Origin: Afipia sp. 64-13
Lineage (GTDB): Bacteria > Pseudomonadota > Alphaproteobacteria > Rhizobiales > Xanthobacteraceae
Reading direction: 5' to 3'
Assembly: GCA_001897755.1 (NCBI GenBank)
Contig: MKUJ01000009.1
Location: 118,974 to 182,973, forward strand
DNA: 64,000 bases
A model generated the notes under the pieces. That model was given only the letters and a program-made list of their open reading frames with translations, was not told the DNA's origin and ran no database searches. The translations under genes and the position numbers were made by a program. Below are positions 26,087-35,106 of the stretch, piece after piece; the first letter of the stretch is position 1, and each line of letters begins with the position of its first letter.

Positions 26087-27430
26087 TCAATCGCGCCGCC
26101 GCGATATGACGTAGGACTCATCGTAGAACCACAATCCGTTATGCTTGCGCAGCACGTCCCCGGTGGCATCGAGATAACGGCCGCTCTGGGTGACATCCGT
26201 CAAGCGCTCGTCCTCGATCTGAGCGACATACACCGCCGCATTCCAGGCTGCAAAGGCCGTCGAGGTGCCGATCGCCCCGGTGACCTCGTTGGGCAGCGCC
26301 TCCATGTCGTAGCGAAAGATGGAGCGGTTATCCGCATAGGCGTTGAAGTTCAGATCGCGCCCGGCCGAGCCCAGCTCGTATTTTACCGCGCGAAGTAGCT
26401 CATGGCGGCTGACGGAGAAAGGGTTTTCTCCGGGCCATACCGCCTGGATGATCTCCATCCCCGGATCGTGGCCATAGGAGTGAATTCCGATCAGCCGCCC
26501 GCCGGCCCGCAGCGCCCGCGCCAGCGGCGCGATGATCCGCTTGGCGCGGAAGGCGAGCGAGGATTTGGCCCGGTAGGGCTGGGAGGCGATCACGAGGTCG
26601 AAATTGGCCTCCACCTTGCCGGCGCGGGGGATCACCGAATCCAGCAGGAAACGGTGGTCCTCGCGGTAGAGCACGATCACGATCGGCCGCTCATAGACCG
26701 GCATGCCCGAGCGCGGCGAGACGCTGGCGCGCCAGTTCTCTTCCAGAAACGGCTCCAGCGCCGCGATCTGGGCCTCGAACTCCCCGGAGGACGAGCCGGT
26801 CAGCGCCACCTCGCGCCAGATCGTAGCGGCGGCGGCGGCCGGCGATTTCGGGGTCAGCCAGGGCGCCTCGGCGTAGTGCATGTTGGTGAGCACGAACACC
26901 GTGGCGGGGTGCTCGAACAGCCGGTCGGGCACCTTGTCGAGGGTCAGCTTGACGTCCTCGAGGCTGATCTCCTTGCCGGCGACATAGAACGGCATGTGCG
27001 GGAACCGGCTGTGCATCGAGCGCATCACCCGCGCCAGCACCGTGCCGTCCCCCACCCCGGCGTCGAACAGCCGCAATGCCGGTGGGCGAGGATGGATGGA
27101 CGACAGTTCCAACGCAACACGTTGGGCAATCACCCGTTTCTCGCTGCAAGTATGGACGAACAGCAGATATTTTTGCCGGTTCTCGAAAAACCGGAAATTG
27201 CCGGTGGGATCGCGCCGCTCCAGCGGCGGCTCCGGCGGGCGCGGCAGCGGCGCCCCGTCGGCCAGAAAGGCCTTGATCCGGTCAAGCGTATCGACCGTGA
27301 TGCGCTTGCCCTCGCGCAGCCGCTGCACCAGCTTGCCGTCATTGACGGCGCGGCGGCCAAAGGTCGATTCGGCCATGCCCACCTCGCGGCAGTAGCCCGA
27401 AATCTCGGCCAGCAGTGCGTCGTTTTTCAT
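26087..27430 (-). CDS. HTH-domain protein with a SAM-methyltransferase-like Rossmann fold
   Basis: A 447-aa protein. Residues 1-60 read as a helix-turn-helix (GMAESTFGRRAVNDGKLVQRLREGKRITVDTLDRIKAFL). From about residue 110 there is a Rossmann domain with ALRLFDAGVGDGTVLARVM (motif I with G-x-G-x-G), FYVAGKEISLEDV (motif II), LTNMHYAEAPWL (motif IV region), and a later NFDLVIASQPYRAKSS followed by RALRAGGRLIGIHSYG. Similar proteins in Rhizobiales are annotated as SAM-dependent methyltransferases. The HTH and the position 60 bases upstream of metK suggest a regulator sensing SAM or SAH, but no target is known. Confidence 0.7.
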   Translation of the reverse strand: MKNDALLAEISGYCREVGMAESTFGRRAVNDGKLVQRLREGKRITVDTLDRIKAFLADGAPLPRPPEPPLERRDPTGNFRFFENRQKYLLFVHTCSEKRVIAQRVALELSSIHPRPPALRLFDAGVGDGTVLARVMRSMHSRFPHMPFYVAGKEISLEDVKLTLDKVPDRLFEHPATVFVLTNMHYAEAPWLTPKSPAAAAATIWREVALTGSSSGEFEAQIAALEPFLEENWRASVSPRSGMPVYERPIVIVLYREDHRFLLDSVIPRAGKVEANFDLVIASQPYRAKSSLAFRAKRIIAPLARALRAGGRLIGIHSYGHDPGMEIIQAVWPGENPFSVSRHELLRAVKYELGSAGRDLNFNAYADNRSIFRYDMEALPNEVTGAIGTSTAFAAWNAAVYVAQIEDERLTDVTQSGRYLDATGDVLRKHNGLWFYDESYVISRRRD

Positions 27431-27640
27431 GAAATGGGCAGCTTCAGGGTGTGGGCAGAGCGCCTTAACGGTGTCCCGTCTACCACGCCTTTCCCACGAT
27501 TAAAATGACCGAAAACGCCGCGCCGGGGCAGAATCAATCAAATCCTGTGGGCCCGAGGCCGAAGGGAGCCGAGGAGCGTCATCCGGCCAGCCGCAGACAG
27601 GAAGCCCTGTGGGACCTTGAGCAAAGCCCCGGCAAGGGGG

Positions 27641-28816
27641 TCAGCCCGCAGCCAGCCCCAGAACCTCGTCAGCCACCGCACAGGTCCGGGCGACCTCGGC
27701 ATCGGTCAGGGTGGGATGGACCAGGAAGGCCAGGCCGGTCTCGCCAAGCTCTCGCGCTACCGGCAGCCGCTGCGCCGGCCGCCAGCCGGTGCCCTCGAAT
27801 GCCGCCTCCAGATACACCTCCGACTGCGAGCCGTGCAGGCAGGGAACGCCCCGCGCCACGATCTCGTCGATGATCCGGTCGCGGCTCCAGCCGGAGGCAA
27901 GACGCTCCGGCCTCACGAACGCATAGAGACGATAATAAGCGTGACCAGCATCGGCAGGCACCTCCGGCACCCGGACCGTGTCGTGGCGCCGCAGCGCCGC
28001 CGCGATCCGGCCGGCGATCTCGCCGCGCCGCGCCAGCCATTGCGGCATCCGCTTAAGCTGCACGAGGCCGATCGCCGCCTGCATTTCCAGCATGCGCGCA
28101 TTGGTGCCGAAGCTGTCATGGACCAGGCGCGGCCCGGCGGGATGCGCGCGCTCGTAGACCCCTTGCCAGCTTTTGCCGTGATCCTTGAACGACCACATTG
28201 CCGACCATAGCGCCTGCGAGTTGGTGGTCACCATGCCGCCCTCGCCGCCCGTCGTCATGATCTTGTCCTGACAGAACGACCACGCGCCGATATCGCCGAT
28301 CGCGCCGACGCTGCGACCCTTGTAGGTCGCGCCGTGCGCCTGGGCGCAATCCTCGATCACGAACAGGCCGCGCTCGCGCGCCAGCGCCATGATCGGATCC
28401 ATGTCGCAGGGCAGGCCCGCCAGATGCACCGGGATCACGGCTTTGGTCCGCGGCGTCAGCACCGCAGCGATGGTTGCGGCGGTGATGGTCTGCGTCTCGC
28501 GATCCACATCGGCGAAGACCGGCCGCGCGCCGGCCAGCGCGACGGATGACACCGAGGCGATGAAGGTGCGCGGCGTCACGATCACATCGTCGCCCGGACC
28601 GATCCCCAGCGCCTTCAGCGCAACGTCGAGCGCCAGCGTGCCGTTGGCCAGTGCAACCGCATAACGGGTGCCGACATAGGCCGCAAATTCCTCTTCGAAA
28701 CGGCGGCACAGATCGCCGGTCCAGTAGTTCACCCGCCCCGAGGCGAGCACCTCGGACACCGCGGCGATCTCTTCGGGCGAATAGCTCGGCCAGGGGGAAA
28801 AGGGGGTGTTGAGCAC
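27641..28816 (-). CDS. DegT/DnrJ/EryC1 sugar aminotransferase (PglE-like), GTG start
   Basis: A 391-aa PLP aminotransferase. It begins NTPFSPWPSYSPEEIAAVSEVLASG, with ALANGTLALDVALKALGIGPGDDVIVTPRTF, IEDCAQAHGATYKG, and the PLP lysine in WSFCQDKIMTTGGEGGM. The GTG at 28816 is chosen because its first base is the last base of the upstream TAG (TAGTG). It directly follows a PglD-like acetyltransferase and a PglC-like phosphoglycosyl transferase, so it most likely aminates a UDP-4-keto-6-deoxy sugar. The 4,6-dehydratase that would make the substrate is not in the window. Confidence 0.85.
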   Translation of the reverse strand: MLNTPFSPWPSYSPEEIAAVSEVLASGRVNYWTGDLCRRFEEEFAAYVGTRYAVALANGTLALDVALKALGIGPGDDVIVTPRTFIASVSSVALAGARPVFADVDRETQTITAATIAAVLTPRTKAVIPVHLAGLPCDMDPIMALARERGLFVIEDCAQAHGATYKGRSVGAIGDIGAWSFCQDKIMTTGGEGGMVTTNSQALWSAMWSFKDHGKSWQGVYERAHPAGPRLVHDSFGTNARMLEMQAAIGLVQLKRMPQWLARRGEIAGRIAAALRRHDTVRVPEVPADAGHAYYRLYAFVRPERLASGWSRDRIIDEIVARGVPCLHGSQSEVYLEAAFEGTGWRPAQRLPVARELGETGLAFLVHPTLTDAEVARTCAVADEVLGLAAG

Positions 28817-29436
28817 TATGGTTTTTCCATCGGGCGCGCGGGTACGCCGATCACAACGCAGCCGTCCTCGACATCCTTGACGATCACGCTGCCGACCCCG
28901 GCGATCACATTGGCGCCAATCCGGATGTTGTGACGGACCGAGCTGCCGGTCCCAAGCCAACTGCACGCGCCAATCTCGACCGTGCCCGACAAATGCACGC
29001 CGGGCGACAGATGGACGCCCTCGCCGATCCGGCAATCGTGATCGACGCTCGCCCCGGTGTTGATGATGCAGCCCGCACCGATGTCCGCGGCAACATTGAC
29101 GATACTACCGGCGGCCAGAAACGAACCCTCGCCGATCATGGCGCGGCGACTGACACGAGCCGTGGGATCGATGATCGTCACCAGCGGCGCAGAAACGCCG
29201 CGCAGCCGGTTGAGACAGTCCATGCGTGTTCGATTGTCGCCGAGCGCGACGATGACACCATCAAACTCTTGCGCACGCTGCAGCAAATTCGCAAACTTGC
29301 CGACCACATCCCAGTCGCGAACGCGCCCCGTGCGGGTCTCGTCGAAAAATTCGACCGACCAGCCGAGCTCGGTGGCGCTATCGGCCACCACGCGACCATG
29401 CCCCCCGGCGCCAACAATCGCGAGTCGTCCGCTCAC
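28816..29436 (-). CDS. PglD/NeuD-type sugar O- or N-acetyltransferase
   Basis: A 206-aa left-handed beta-helix acetyltransferase. The N-terminal Rossmann half has RLAIVGAGGHGRVVADSATELGWSV, which binds the UDP-sugar in PglD. The C-terminal half shows hexapeptide repeats, including GEGSFLAAGSIVNVAADIGAG, and the catalytic His in NTGASVDHDCRIGEGVHLSPGVHLSG (NxGxxVxHD). The GTG at 29436 overlaps the upstream TGA as GTGA, which sets the start. It probably N-acetylates the amino sugar made by the downstream aminotransferase. Confidence 0.86.
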   Translation of the reverse strand: MSGRLAIVGAGGHGRVVADSATELGWSVEFFDETRTGRVRDWDVVGKFANLLQRAQEFDGVIVALGDNRTRMDCLNRLRGVSAPLVTIIDPTARVSRRAMIGEGSFLAAGSIVNVAADIGAGCIINTGASVDHDCRIGEGVHLSPGVHLSGTVEIGACSWLGTGSSVRHNIRIGANVIAGVGSVIVKDVEDGCVVIGVPARPMEKP

Positions 29437-30020
29437 TTGCCCGTAAACCTCTCGACCGTGGCCGCATTCTCGGCCGTTATGCCCTGACGCCGCAAGGCCG
29501 TCATCACGGTGCGCGCAAGAATTCGCAGATCGAGCGTCAGCGAGCGATGATCGACATACCACACGTCGAGCCGGAATTTCTCCTCCCAGGAAATGGCGTT
29601 GCGGCCGTTGACCTGAGCCCAGCCGGTGATGCCCGGCCGCACCTCGTGCCGGCGCATCTGCTGCGCCGAATAAAGCGGCAGATACTCCATCAGCAGCGGG
29701 CGCGGCCCGACCAGCGACATCTCGCCCTTCAGCACGTTCCACAATTCCGGCAATTCGTCGAGACTGGTGGAGCGCAGCAGCTTGCCGAACTCGGTCAGCC
29801 GCTCGGCATCGGGCAGCGGCTCGCCATCCGGCCCCCGTGCATCGCCCATGGTGCGGAATTTCAGCATCTCAAAGGGCTTGCCATGCAGGCCCGGTCGGAT
29901 CTGGCGAAACAGGACCGGACGGCCAAGCTTTACGCCCACCAGCACGGCGATGAAGAGAATGGCCGGACACAGCAGGACAAGCCCCAGGAGCGCCGCCGTC
30001 ACGTCCAGCGCCCGTTTCAT
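29433..30020 (-). CDS. Phosphoglycosyl transferase, PglC-like (initiating sugar transferase)
   Basis: A 195-aa monotopic membrane enzyme transferring a sugar-1-phosphate from UDP-sugar to undecaprenyl phosphate, the first membrane step of glycan assembly. It has one N-terminal re-entrant helix (ALDVTAALLGLVLLCPAILFIAVLVGVKL), PVLFRQIRPGLHGKPFEMLKFRTM, the catalytic Asp-Glu dyad in RSTSLDELPELWNVLKGEMSLVGPRPLL, and RPGITGWAQVNGRN. The short form without extra transmembrane helices matches PglC rather than WbaP. It is the first gene of a coupled trio with the PglD- and PglE-like genes. Start at the ATG at 30020. Confidence 0.9.
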   Translation of the reverse strand: MKRALDVTAALLGLVLLCPAILFIAVLVGVKLGRPVLFRQIRPGLHGKPFEMLKFRTMGDARGPDGEPLPDAERLTEFGKLLRSTSLDELPELWNVLKGEMSLVGPRPLLMEYLPLYSAQQMRRHEVRPGITGWAQVNGRNAISWEEKFRLDVWYVDHRSLTLDLRILARTVMTALRRQGITAENAATVERFTGK

Positions 30021-30174
30021 CGGGCCCTCTCCTGCATCACCCAATCACTTAGACACATGCGGTTCATGGCGACTATTTCGGGATCACGGCCGGCCCGGGA
30101 TCCGGCCAGCCTCTCCCGGTCCGTCTACTCTGCCCGGTTGCCCGCGGCAACCCTGCGGGGCTTTGCGGACCTGC

Positions 30175-31425
30175 CTAACGATGCCCGCCCTCGTCCCGGT
30201 CCGGGTCCTTCACATGCGCCACGGTGGCGAATTCGATATTGCGGTTCTCACCGCGCTCCACGGCGACCTTGCGCAGATAGATGTTCTGGATCACCTCGCG
30301 GGTCTGCGGATCGATCTCGACCGGCCCGCGCGGGCTTTCCCACGCCATGCCCTTCATCGCCGCGAGCAGCGCCGCGCCGTCCGTCCTGCCGCGGGTCTTG
30401 CGCAGCGCCTGACAGATCAGGTGCATGCCGTCATAGCCCGCCACCGCCATGTAGCCCGGCCGGTCGCCATAGGCCGCCCGATAGGCGGCAACGAAATTGC
30501 GGTTCTCCTGCGAGGGATGCGCCGCCGAATAGAAATGCGCGGTGATGACGCCGAGCATGTCCTCGCCCATATTGGCCAGCGCATCGTCGTCGGTGAGCTC
30601 GCCGGTGCCGATCACCTGAATCTTGAGACCGCTGGCGCGGAACTGCTCCATGAAGAGACGGCTCTGCCGCGTCGGCACGAACACGAATAGCGCATCGGCG
30701 GCGGCTTCCTTGATTTGCTCAAGCAGCGGTGCGAAGTCCGGCTCGGACAATGGCGCTTTCCATTCGCCGGCGATCTCGCCGCCCGCCGCCCTGAAATGCC
30801 TGCCGAACACGGCGAGCGCATCGTTTCCGGGCGCGTAGTCCGCGATCAGGATCGCGACCTTCTTCAACTCGTGCCCTGCCGCCCAGTGCGCCAGCGTCGC
30901 GGCGGATTGCGCCAGCGTGCCACCGCTGCGCACGATGAAAGGCGAGCGATCGGTGATCAGCGAGGTGCCCGCCCCCATCACCACCTGCGGAATGGCGGCC
31001 TCGGTGGCGAGCGGCGCGGCAATCGCGGCCGCCGGCGACGTGCCGAAGCCGGCCAGCAGCGCCACCTTGTCGTCCGCGATCAATTCCTTCGCCGCCTGCC
31101 TTGTCTCGTCCGGCACGGCGCGATCGTCGCGCAGCACGATCTCGATTTTCCTGCCGTCGATGGTGTCGCCGTTCTGCTCGAGATAAAGCCGCACCGCGTT
31201 GTCGATCTGCTCGCCGGTCGCCGCCTCGGGACCGGTCATCGGCAGGATGAGACCGATCCTGATGATCTCCTGCTCCTGCGCCCTGCCGGGCGCGACTGCG
31301 AAGCCAAGCGATGCGGCAAGAACGCCGAGCAGCACGCACCTCGACAAACGACCCGCCGTCCGGCGGGACTGGCTCGATTTGGCAAGCGGGTCTGGTTCAC
31401 CCCGCCGCGATGGAATGTGGCTCAT
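30175..31425 (-). CDS. Periplasmic solute-binding protein of branched-chain amino acid type, orphan
   Basis: About 416 aa from the ATG at 31425. It has a long basic N-terminal lead (RRGEPDPLAKSSQSRRTAGRLSR) before a hydrophobic signal segment (CVLLGVLAASLGFAVAPGRA). The mature protein is a Peripla_BP_6 type-I binding protein: IIRIGLILPMTGPEAATGEQIDNAVRL, ADDKVALLAGFGTSPAAAIAAPLA, and a GYDGMHLICQAL region near the C-terminus. No permease or ATPase is adjacent, so it must borrow a LivHMGF-type partner or act as a sensor. The start is uncertain because of the long lead. Confidence 0.82.
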   Translation of the reverse strand: MSHIPSRRGEPDPLAKSSQSRRTAGRLSRCVLLGVLAASLGFAVAPGRAQEQEIIRIGLILPMTGPEAATGEQIDNAVRLYLEQNGDTIDGRKIEIVLRDDRAVPDETRQAAKELIADDKVALLAGFGTSPAAAIAAPLATEAAIPQVVMGAGTSLITDRSPFIVRSGGTLAQSAATLAHWAAGHELKKVAILIADYAPGNDALAVFGRHFRAAGGEIAGEWKAPLSEPDFAPLLEQIKEAAADALFVFVPTRQSRLFMEQFRASGLKIQVIGTGELTDDDALANMGEDMLGVITAHFYSAAHPSQENRNFVAAYRAAYGDRPGYMAVAGYDGMHLICQALRKTRGRTDGAALLAAMKGMAWESPRGPVEIDPQTREVIQNIYLRKVAVERGENRNIEFATVAHVKDPDRDEGGHR

Positions 31426-31539
31426 GGCCGTCACATGCCGCAGACACTGCAATGCCCGACCGATACCGGCTTTGCGCAGGCTTTGCATCATTTATTGCAG
31501 CCGCTGAAAGCCCGGACTGCGACCGGCTCCCATGCCGGC

Positions 31540-31683
31540 CCTCATGGTGAGGAGGCGCCTCCAGCGCGTTTACGCGTCTTCCGACGCGCTATGGCGCCGT
31601 CTCGAACCATGAGGCCACAGATCAGCCCCAATGGCCTCATCCTTGGAGACGCAGCCCAAGGCCGCTCCTCAGGATGAGGGTCA
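31540..31683. repeat. Dispersed palindromic repeat, copy A
   Basis: Carries CTCATGGTGAGGAGGCGCC, the internal GCGCGTTTACGCGT, TATGGCGCCGTCTCGAACCATGAGG and a CTCATCC...GGATGAGG module. A second copy in inverted orientation lies at 43729-43876, almost identical over the first 77 bases. It occupies most of the 423-base gap 31426-31848, in which I see no gene. Confidence 0.8.
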
Positions 31684-31848
31684 TGCCTGCATACCGCGCC
31701 CGGTTTCCTTATCTCTCCGCACGCGAGAAACAGGCGCAACCTGCGGCAACGGCTTCAAACAAAATCCGAAATACTTTAAGGTCCGCGCGGGCATCCGATC
31801 CCGGCACGGCCCGTCCTCACCACATGACCACCGTCGCGGGAGAGCTTC

Positions 31849-32913
31849 ATGGGATTGCTCAGGGTGTTTCTTGCCCTCGCAGTCGTCGCCGCCCACCAGC
31901 CTCCCCCGACCGGCCTGCTGCGTTTCGTCGGCGGCCAGATGGCCGTGGAAATCTTCTTCGTCATCTCCGGCTTCTACATGCAGATGGTGATGAGCTCCGG
32001 CCGCTATGCGACGGTGCGCGACTTCTACATCAGCCGCGCCCTGCGTATCTTTCCAGCCTATTGGCTGATCGCCGGCGCGGTGCTGCTGGCCACGCCGGGC
32101 TGGCTCACGCAGGTGACGCAACTCGGCGTCGGCCCCGCCGTCGCGCTGCTGCTCTCGAACGCGATCCTTTTGCTGCAGGACACGACCCTGTTCCTGTCGG
32201 GCAACGGCGGCAGTCTGTCGTTCACTGCAAACGTCTTCGCCGACCCGTTGCCGCTCTATCCCTATCTGCTGATCCCGGTGGCGTGGACGCTGGCGCTGGA
32301 ATTGTACTTCTACCTGCTGGTGCCGCTGCTGGCGAAACGTAGCGACCGGTTTCTCGTCGCGCTCATCGCCATCGCGACCGTCGCGCGCATCGTCACCTAT
32401 CTCGCCGGCCTCAACAGCGATCCGTGGACCTACCGGTTCTTCCCGTTCGAGATCGCGCTGTTCCTGTGCGGCATGCTGGCCCAGCGCTTCCATGCACGCA
32501 CCGACTGGCAGGCGTTTCCGCGAGAAAAACTGTCGCGGATCGGCTGGATCTGTCTTGCGGTGTTCTGCCTGTCGGGCCCGTTCCGCGCGTCGCGCATAGC
32601 GGTCTTTCTGGTCGCGATGGCGTGGACCTTCGCTATTCCCTATCTTTTCGAACTTACCCGGCGCTCACGGATCGACCGCATCATCGGCGAACTGTCCTAT
32701 CCGGTCTATCTCGTGCACGTGCCGCTGCTGTCTTTGGTGATGCCGCATATCAAGCAGGCATTGCCGGCGCTCGGCATCATTCCCGACTATTTCGTGCTGG
32801 CGGCGCTATCGCTCGCCACCGCCTTCGCGATCTGGTGGCTGATCGATCGCCCGATCGATCACCTGCGCCACAAGATGCTCGCCAATCCGCGCGCGACGCC
32901 GCCGGAGATCTGA
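31849..32913 (+). CDS. Acyltransferase-3 family membrane protein (OafA-like)
   Basis: A 354-aa integral membrane O-acyltransferase with about ten helices. The N-terminal active-site region has LLRVFLALAVVAAHQPP and the family EIFFVISGFYM, with SRALRIFPAYWL following (the R/K-F-R-I-x-P motif). It probably O-acetylates a surface polysaccharide or lipid. It starts at the ATG at 31849 behind a GGGAGAG ribosome binding site. It is convergent with a second family member at 32955-34046. Confidence 0.87.
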   Translation: MGLLRVFLALAVVAAHQPPPTGLLRFVGGQMAVEIFFVISGFYMQMVMSSGRYATVRDFYISRALRIFPAYWLIAGAVLLATPGWLTQVTQLGVGPAVALLLSNAILLLQDTTLFLSGNGGSLSFTANVFADPLPLYPYLLIPVAWTLALELYFYLLVPLLAKRSDRFLVALIAIATVARIVTYLAGLNSDPWTYRFFPFEIALFLCGMLAQRFHARTDWQAFPREKLSRIGWICLAVFCLSGPFRASRIAVFLVAMAWTFAIPYLFELTRRSRIDRIIGELSYPVYLVHVPLLSLVMPHIKQALPALGIIPDYFVLAALSLATAFAIWWLIDRPIDHLRHKMLANPRATPPEI

Positions 32914-32954
32914 CCGCGGCCTGCGCCGCCAGTTCGACTCCTGACGGTGATTTT

Positions 32955-34046
32955 TCACGGATTGACCGGTTCTGCCCTGTTCCGGAAATAACGCGATGAA
33001 ATCGCTTTTCCCATTTTAATGAAGCGGCTTTCGATCAGCGGCGTCGTCACATAATAGCTCACCCAGAACGACAGCAGGGCAACCAGCGGCACCGCAAGCT
33101 CTGCGGGCACGAAGATCACCGAGCGCAGCCGCGCCGGAATCCCTGCAAAATCGAAATGGAACAGATAGATCGAATACGAATGCTGTCCCAGGGTTTCGAG
33201 CACTGAGTTTTTCAATCCGACCGACAGAACCAGAAACGAGAAAAGAAACAGGAATGCCACAACCTTTCCAAACTGGAACGGCAGCGCGCATGCCAGCATC
33301 AACAGGATGCCGACGACAGGCACCCGCTTCTGCTCCAGAATCTCGAACAGGATGAAACCGAAGCCAAAACAAATGATCTGGTTTGGCAGCCAGAAGATGC
33401 AAAACAGATCGACAAGATATTTCTGGGATTCCGGATAGTGCGGATAGAGCGCAGGCAACACGAGGTTCTGCGCCGCGTATTGGCCGGCCAGATAGATCAC
33501 CGCCACGAGCACGTAAGGCGCGATCGCCTGACGGTTCCTCGCCCGTCTGAACAAATAGATGAACAGCGGAAAGATAAAATAGAATTGCAGCTCGACGGCA
33601 ATACTCCAGCCACCAGGCACCACCGAGTTGAACGCGGTGGGAGAGAGCCACTGCAGAAGCGAGAACGTCAGCAGGATATCGGTCAGGCTGACGCCGTCGG
33701 GCGCGAAATAGTTCGCATGAAACCCCTTCCTGATAACGTACATCAGGGCAACGACCCAGAACAGCGGCACGATCCTGAAAAATCGCCGGGTGTAGAATGC
33801 GAAGATCGCGTTTGCGGAGACATCCTTCCCGAACGTCAACATCATCGTGTAACCGCTGATGATGAAGAACAACTGGACACCGTACGGCCCATAGCCGACG
33901 AAATTATTCGTGACGGTGAAATATCCCGGCGAAGCCTGCCACGTATGAACCAGGATGACGAGAAGGATCGCCACCCCTCTCAGCAGATCAAGCGATTCAT
34001 TGCGGTTTGATGCTGGAGCCACGCCGGCGATCTCTCCCAGTCCCAT
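32955..34046 (-). CDS. Acyltransferase-3 family membrane protein
   Basis: A 363-aa membrane acyltransferase: LDLLRGVAILLVILVHTWQ, YGVQLFFIISGYTMMLTFG, FYTRRFFRIVPLFWVVALMY, and about ten helices in all. The ATG at 34046 shares a base with the stop of purU (TGATG), so it is translationally coupled to a one-carbon gene, which is unexpected. It probably acetylates or acylates an outer-surface glycan. The C-terminus has the usual ETLGQHSYSIYLFHF motif. Confidence 0.86.
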   Translation of the reverse strand: MGLGEIAGVAPASNRNESLDLLRGVAILLVILVHTWQASPGYFTVTNNFVGYGPYGVQLFFIISGYTMMLTFGKDVSANAIFAFYTRRFFRIVPLFWVVALMYVIRKGFHANYFAPDGVSLTDILLTFSLLQWLSPTAFNSVVPGGWSIAVELQFYFIFPLFIYLFRRARNRQAIAPYVLVAVIYLAGQYAAQNLVLPALYPHYPESQKYLVDLFCIFWLPNQIICFGFGFILFEILEQKRVPVVGILLMLACALPFQFGKVVAFLFLFSFLVLSVGLKNSVLETLGQHSYSIYLFHFDFAGIPARLRSVIFVPAELAVPLVALLSFWVSYYVTTPLIESRFIKMGKAISSRYFRNRAEPVNP

Positions 34047-34909
34047 CAATCCGTGAACACGATGGTCTTGCGGCCGTTGAGAATAACGCGATCCTCCAGA
34101 TGGTAGCGCAGGGCACGCGCCAGCACGCGGCGCTCGATATCGCTGCCCTTGCGCACCAGCGCCTCGGCGGAATCGCGATGGCTGATGCGTTCGACATCCT
34201 GCTCGATGATCGGACCTTCGTCGAGGTCGCCGGTGACATAATGCGCGGTGGCGCCGATCAGCTTGACGCCGCGCTCATGCGCCTGATGGTAAGGCTTGGC
34301 GCCCTTGAAGCCCGGCAGGAACGAGTGGTGGATGTTGATGCAGCGGCCTGACAGCTTCGCTGAAAGATCGTCCGACAGCACCTGCATGTAGCGCGCCAGC
34401 ACCACGAGATCGGACTTGGTTTCCTGAATGAGAGTCCAGACCGCCGCCTCCTGCTCCGCCTTGGTCGCCTTGGTGATCGGCAGATAATGGAACGGAATGT
34501 CGCCGAATTCGACGCCCTGATAGGCCTCGCGCGGATGGTTGGAGACGATCGCGGTCGGGATCATCGGCAGTTGCCGGTGCCGCCAGCGATACAGGATATC
34601 GACCAGACAATGATCGAATTTCGAGACCATCAGCAGCACGCGGTGCGGCACGGCGCGGTCACGGATTTGCCATGTCATGTTGAAAGGCTCGGCGATGGCG
34701 CGGAATCCGCCCCGGATCACCGAAAGGTCGGACGAGCCATTGGTCGGCGTGAACATCACCCGCATGAAGAAATGACTGGTCTCGGTGTCGTCGTATTGCT
34801 GAGCGTCGAGAATGTTCTGACCGCTGGCGAACAGGAAGGTCGAGACCGCGGAGACGATGCCGGGACGATCGAGGCACGACAGAGTGAGGACGAATTGCTG
34901 TTCGGACAT
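34046..34909 (-). CDS. purU: Formyltetrahydrofolate deformylase
   Basis: A 287-aa cytosolic enzyme hydrolysing 10-formyl-THF to formate and THF. The N-terminal ACT domain (about residues 1-85) begins [28 protein letters not shown]. The catalytic formyltransferase-fold domain has [35 protein letters not shown], the [25 protein letters not shown] active-site block with HHSFLP, and [17 protein letters not shown], giving the catalytic Asn/His/Asp set. Start at the ATG at 34909, which begins the ACT domain; upstream codons look non-coding. Confidence 0.95.
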   Translation of the reverse strand: MSEQQFVLTLSCLDRPGIVSAVSTFLFASGQNILDAQQYDDTETSHFFMRVMFTPTNGSSDLSVIRGGFRAIAEPFNMTWQIRDRAVPHRVLLMVSKFDHCLVDILYRWRHRQLPMIPTAIVSNHPREAYQGVEFGDIPFHYLPITKATKAEQEAAVWTLIQETKSDLVVLARYMQVLSDDLSAKLSGRCINIHHSFLPGFKGAKPYHQAHERGVKLIGATAHYVTGDLDEGPIIEQDVERISHRDSAEALVRKGSDIERRVLARALRYHLEDRVILNGRKTIVFTD

Positions 34910-35106
34910 GGTGACGATCTTTGCTGGTGATGGCCGGCGGGGCGAAAATCCGCCCTGCTCTAGCATCGCTTCGACCGCCCCGCCAAGCGCAGGCGTCCCG
35001 ACCTTAGGCTAAATTTGGCGGACGCGCGGAACACCGGCCGGTCCCGCACACTTTTGAGATATGATTTCAACTGCAACAGCTAAAAATATCACGAGCGGGT
35101 TCTTCC

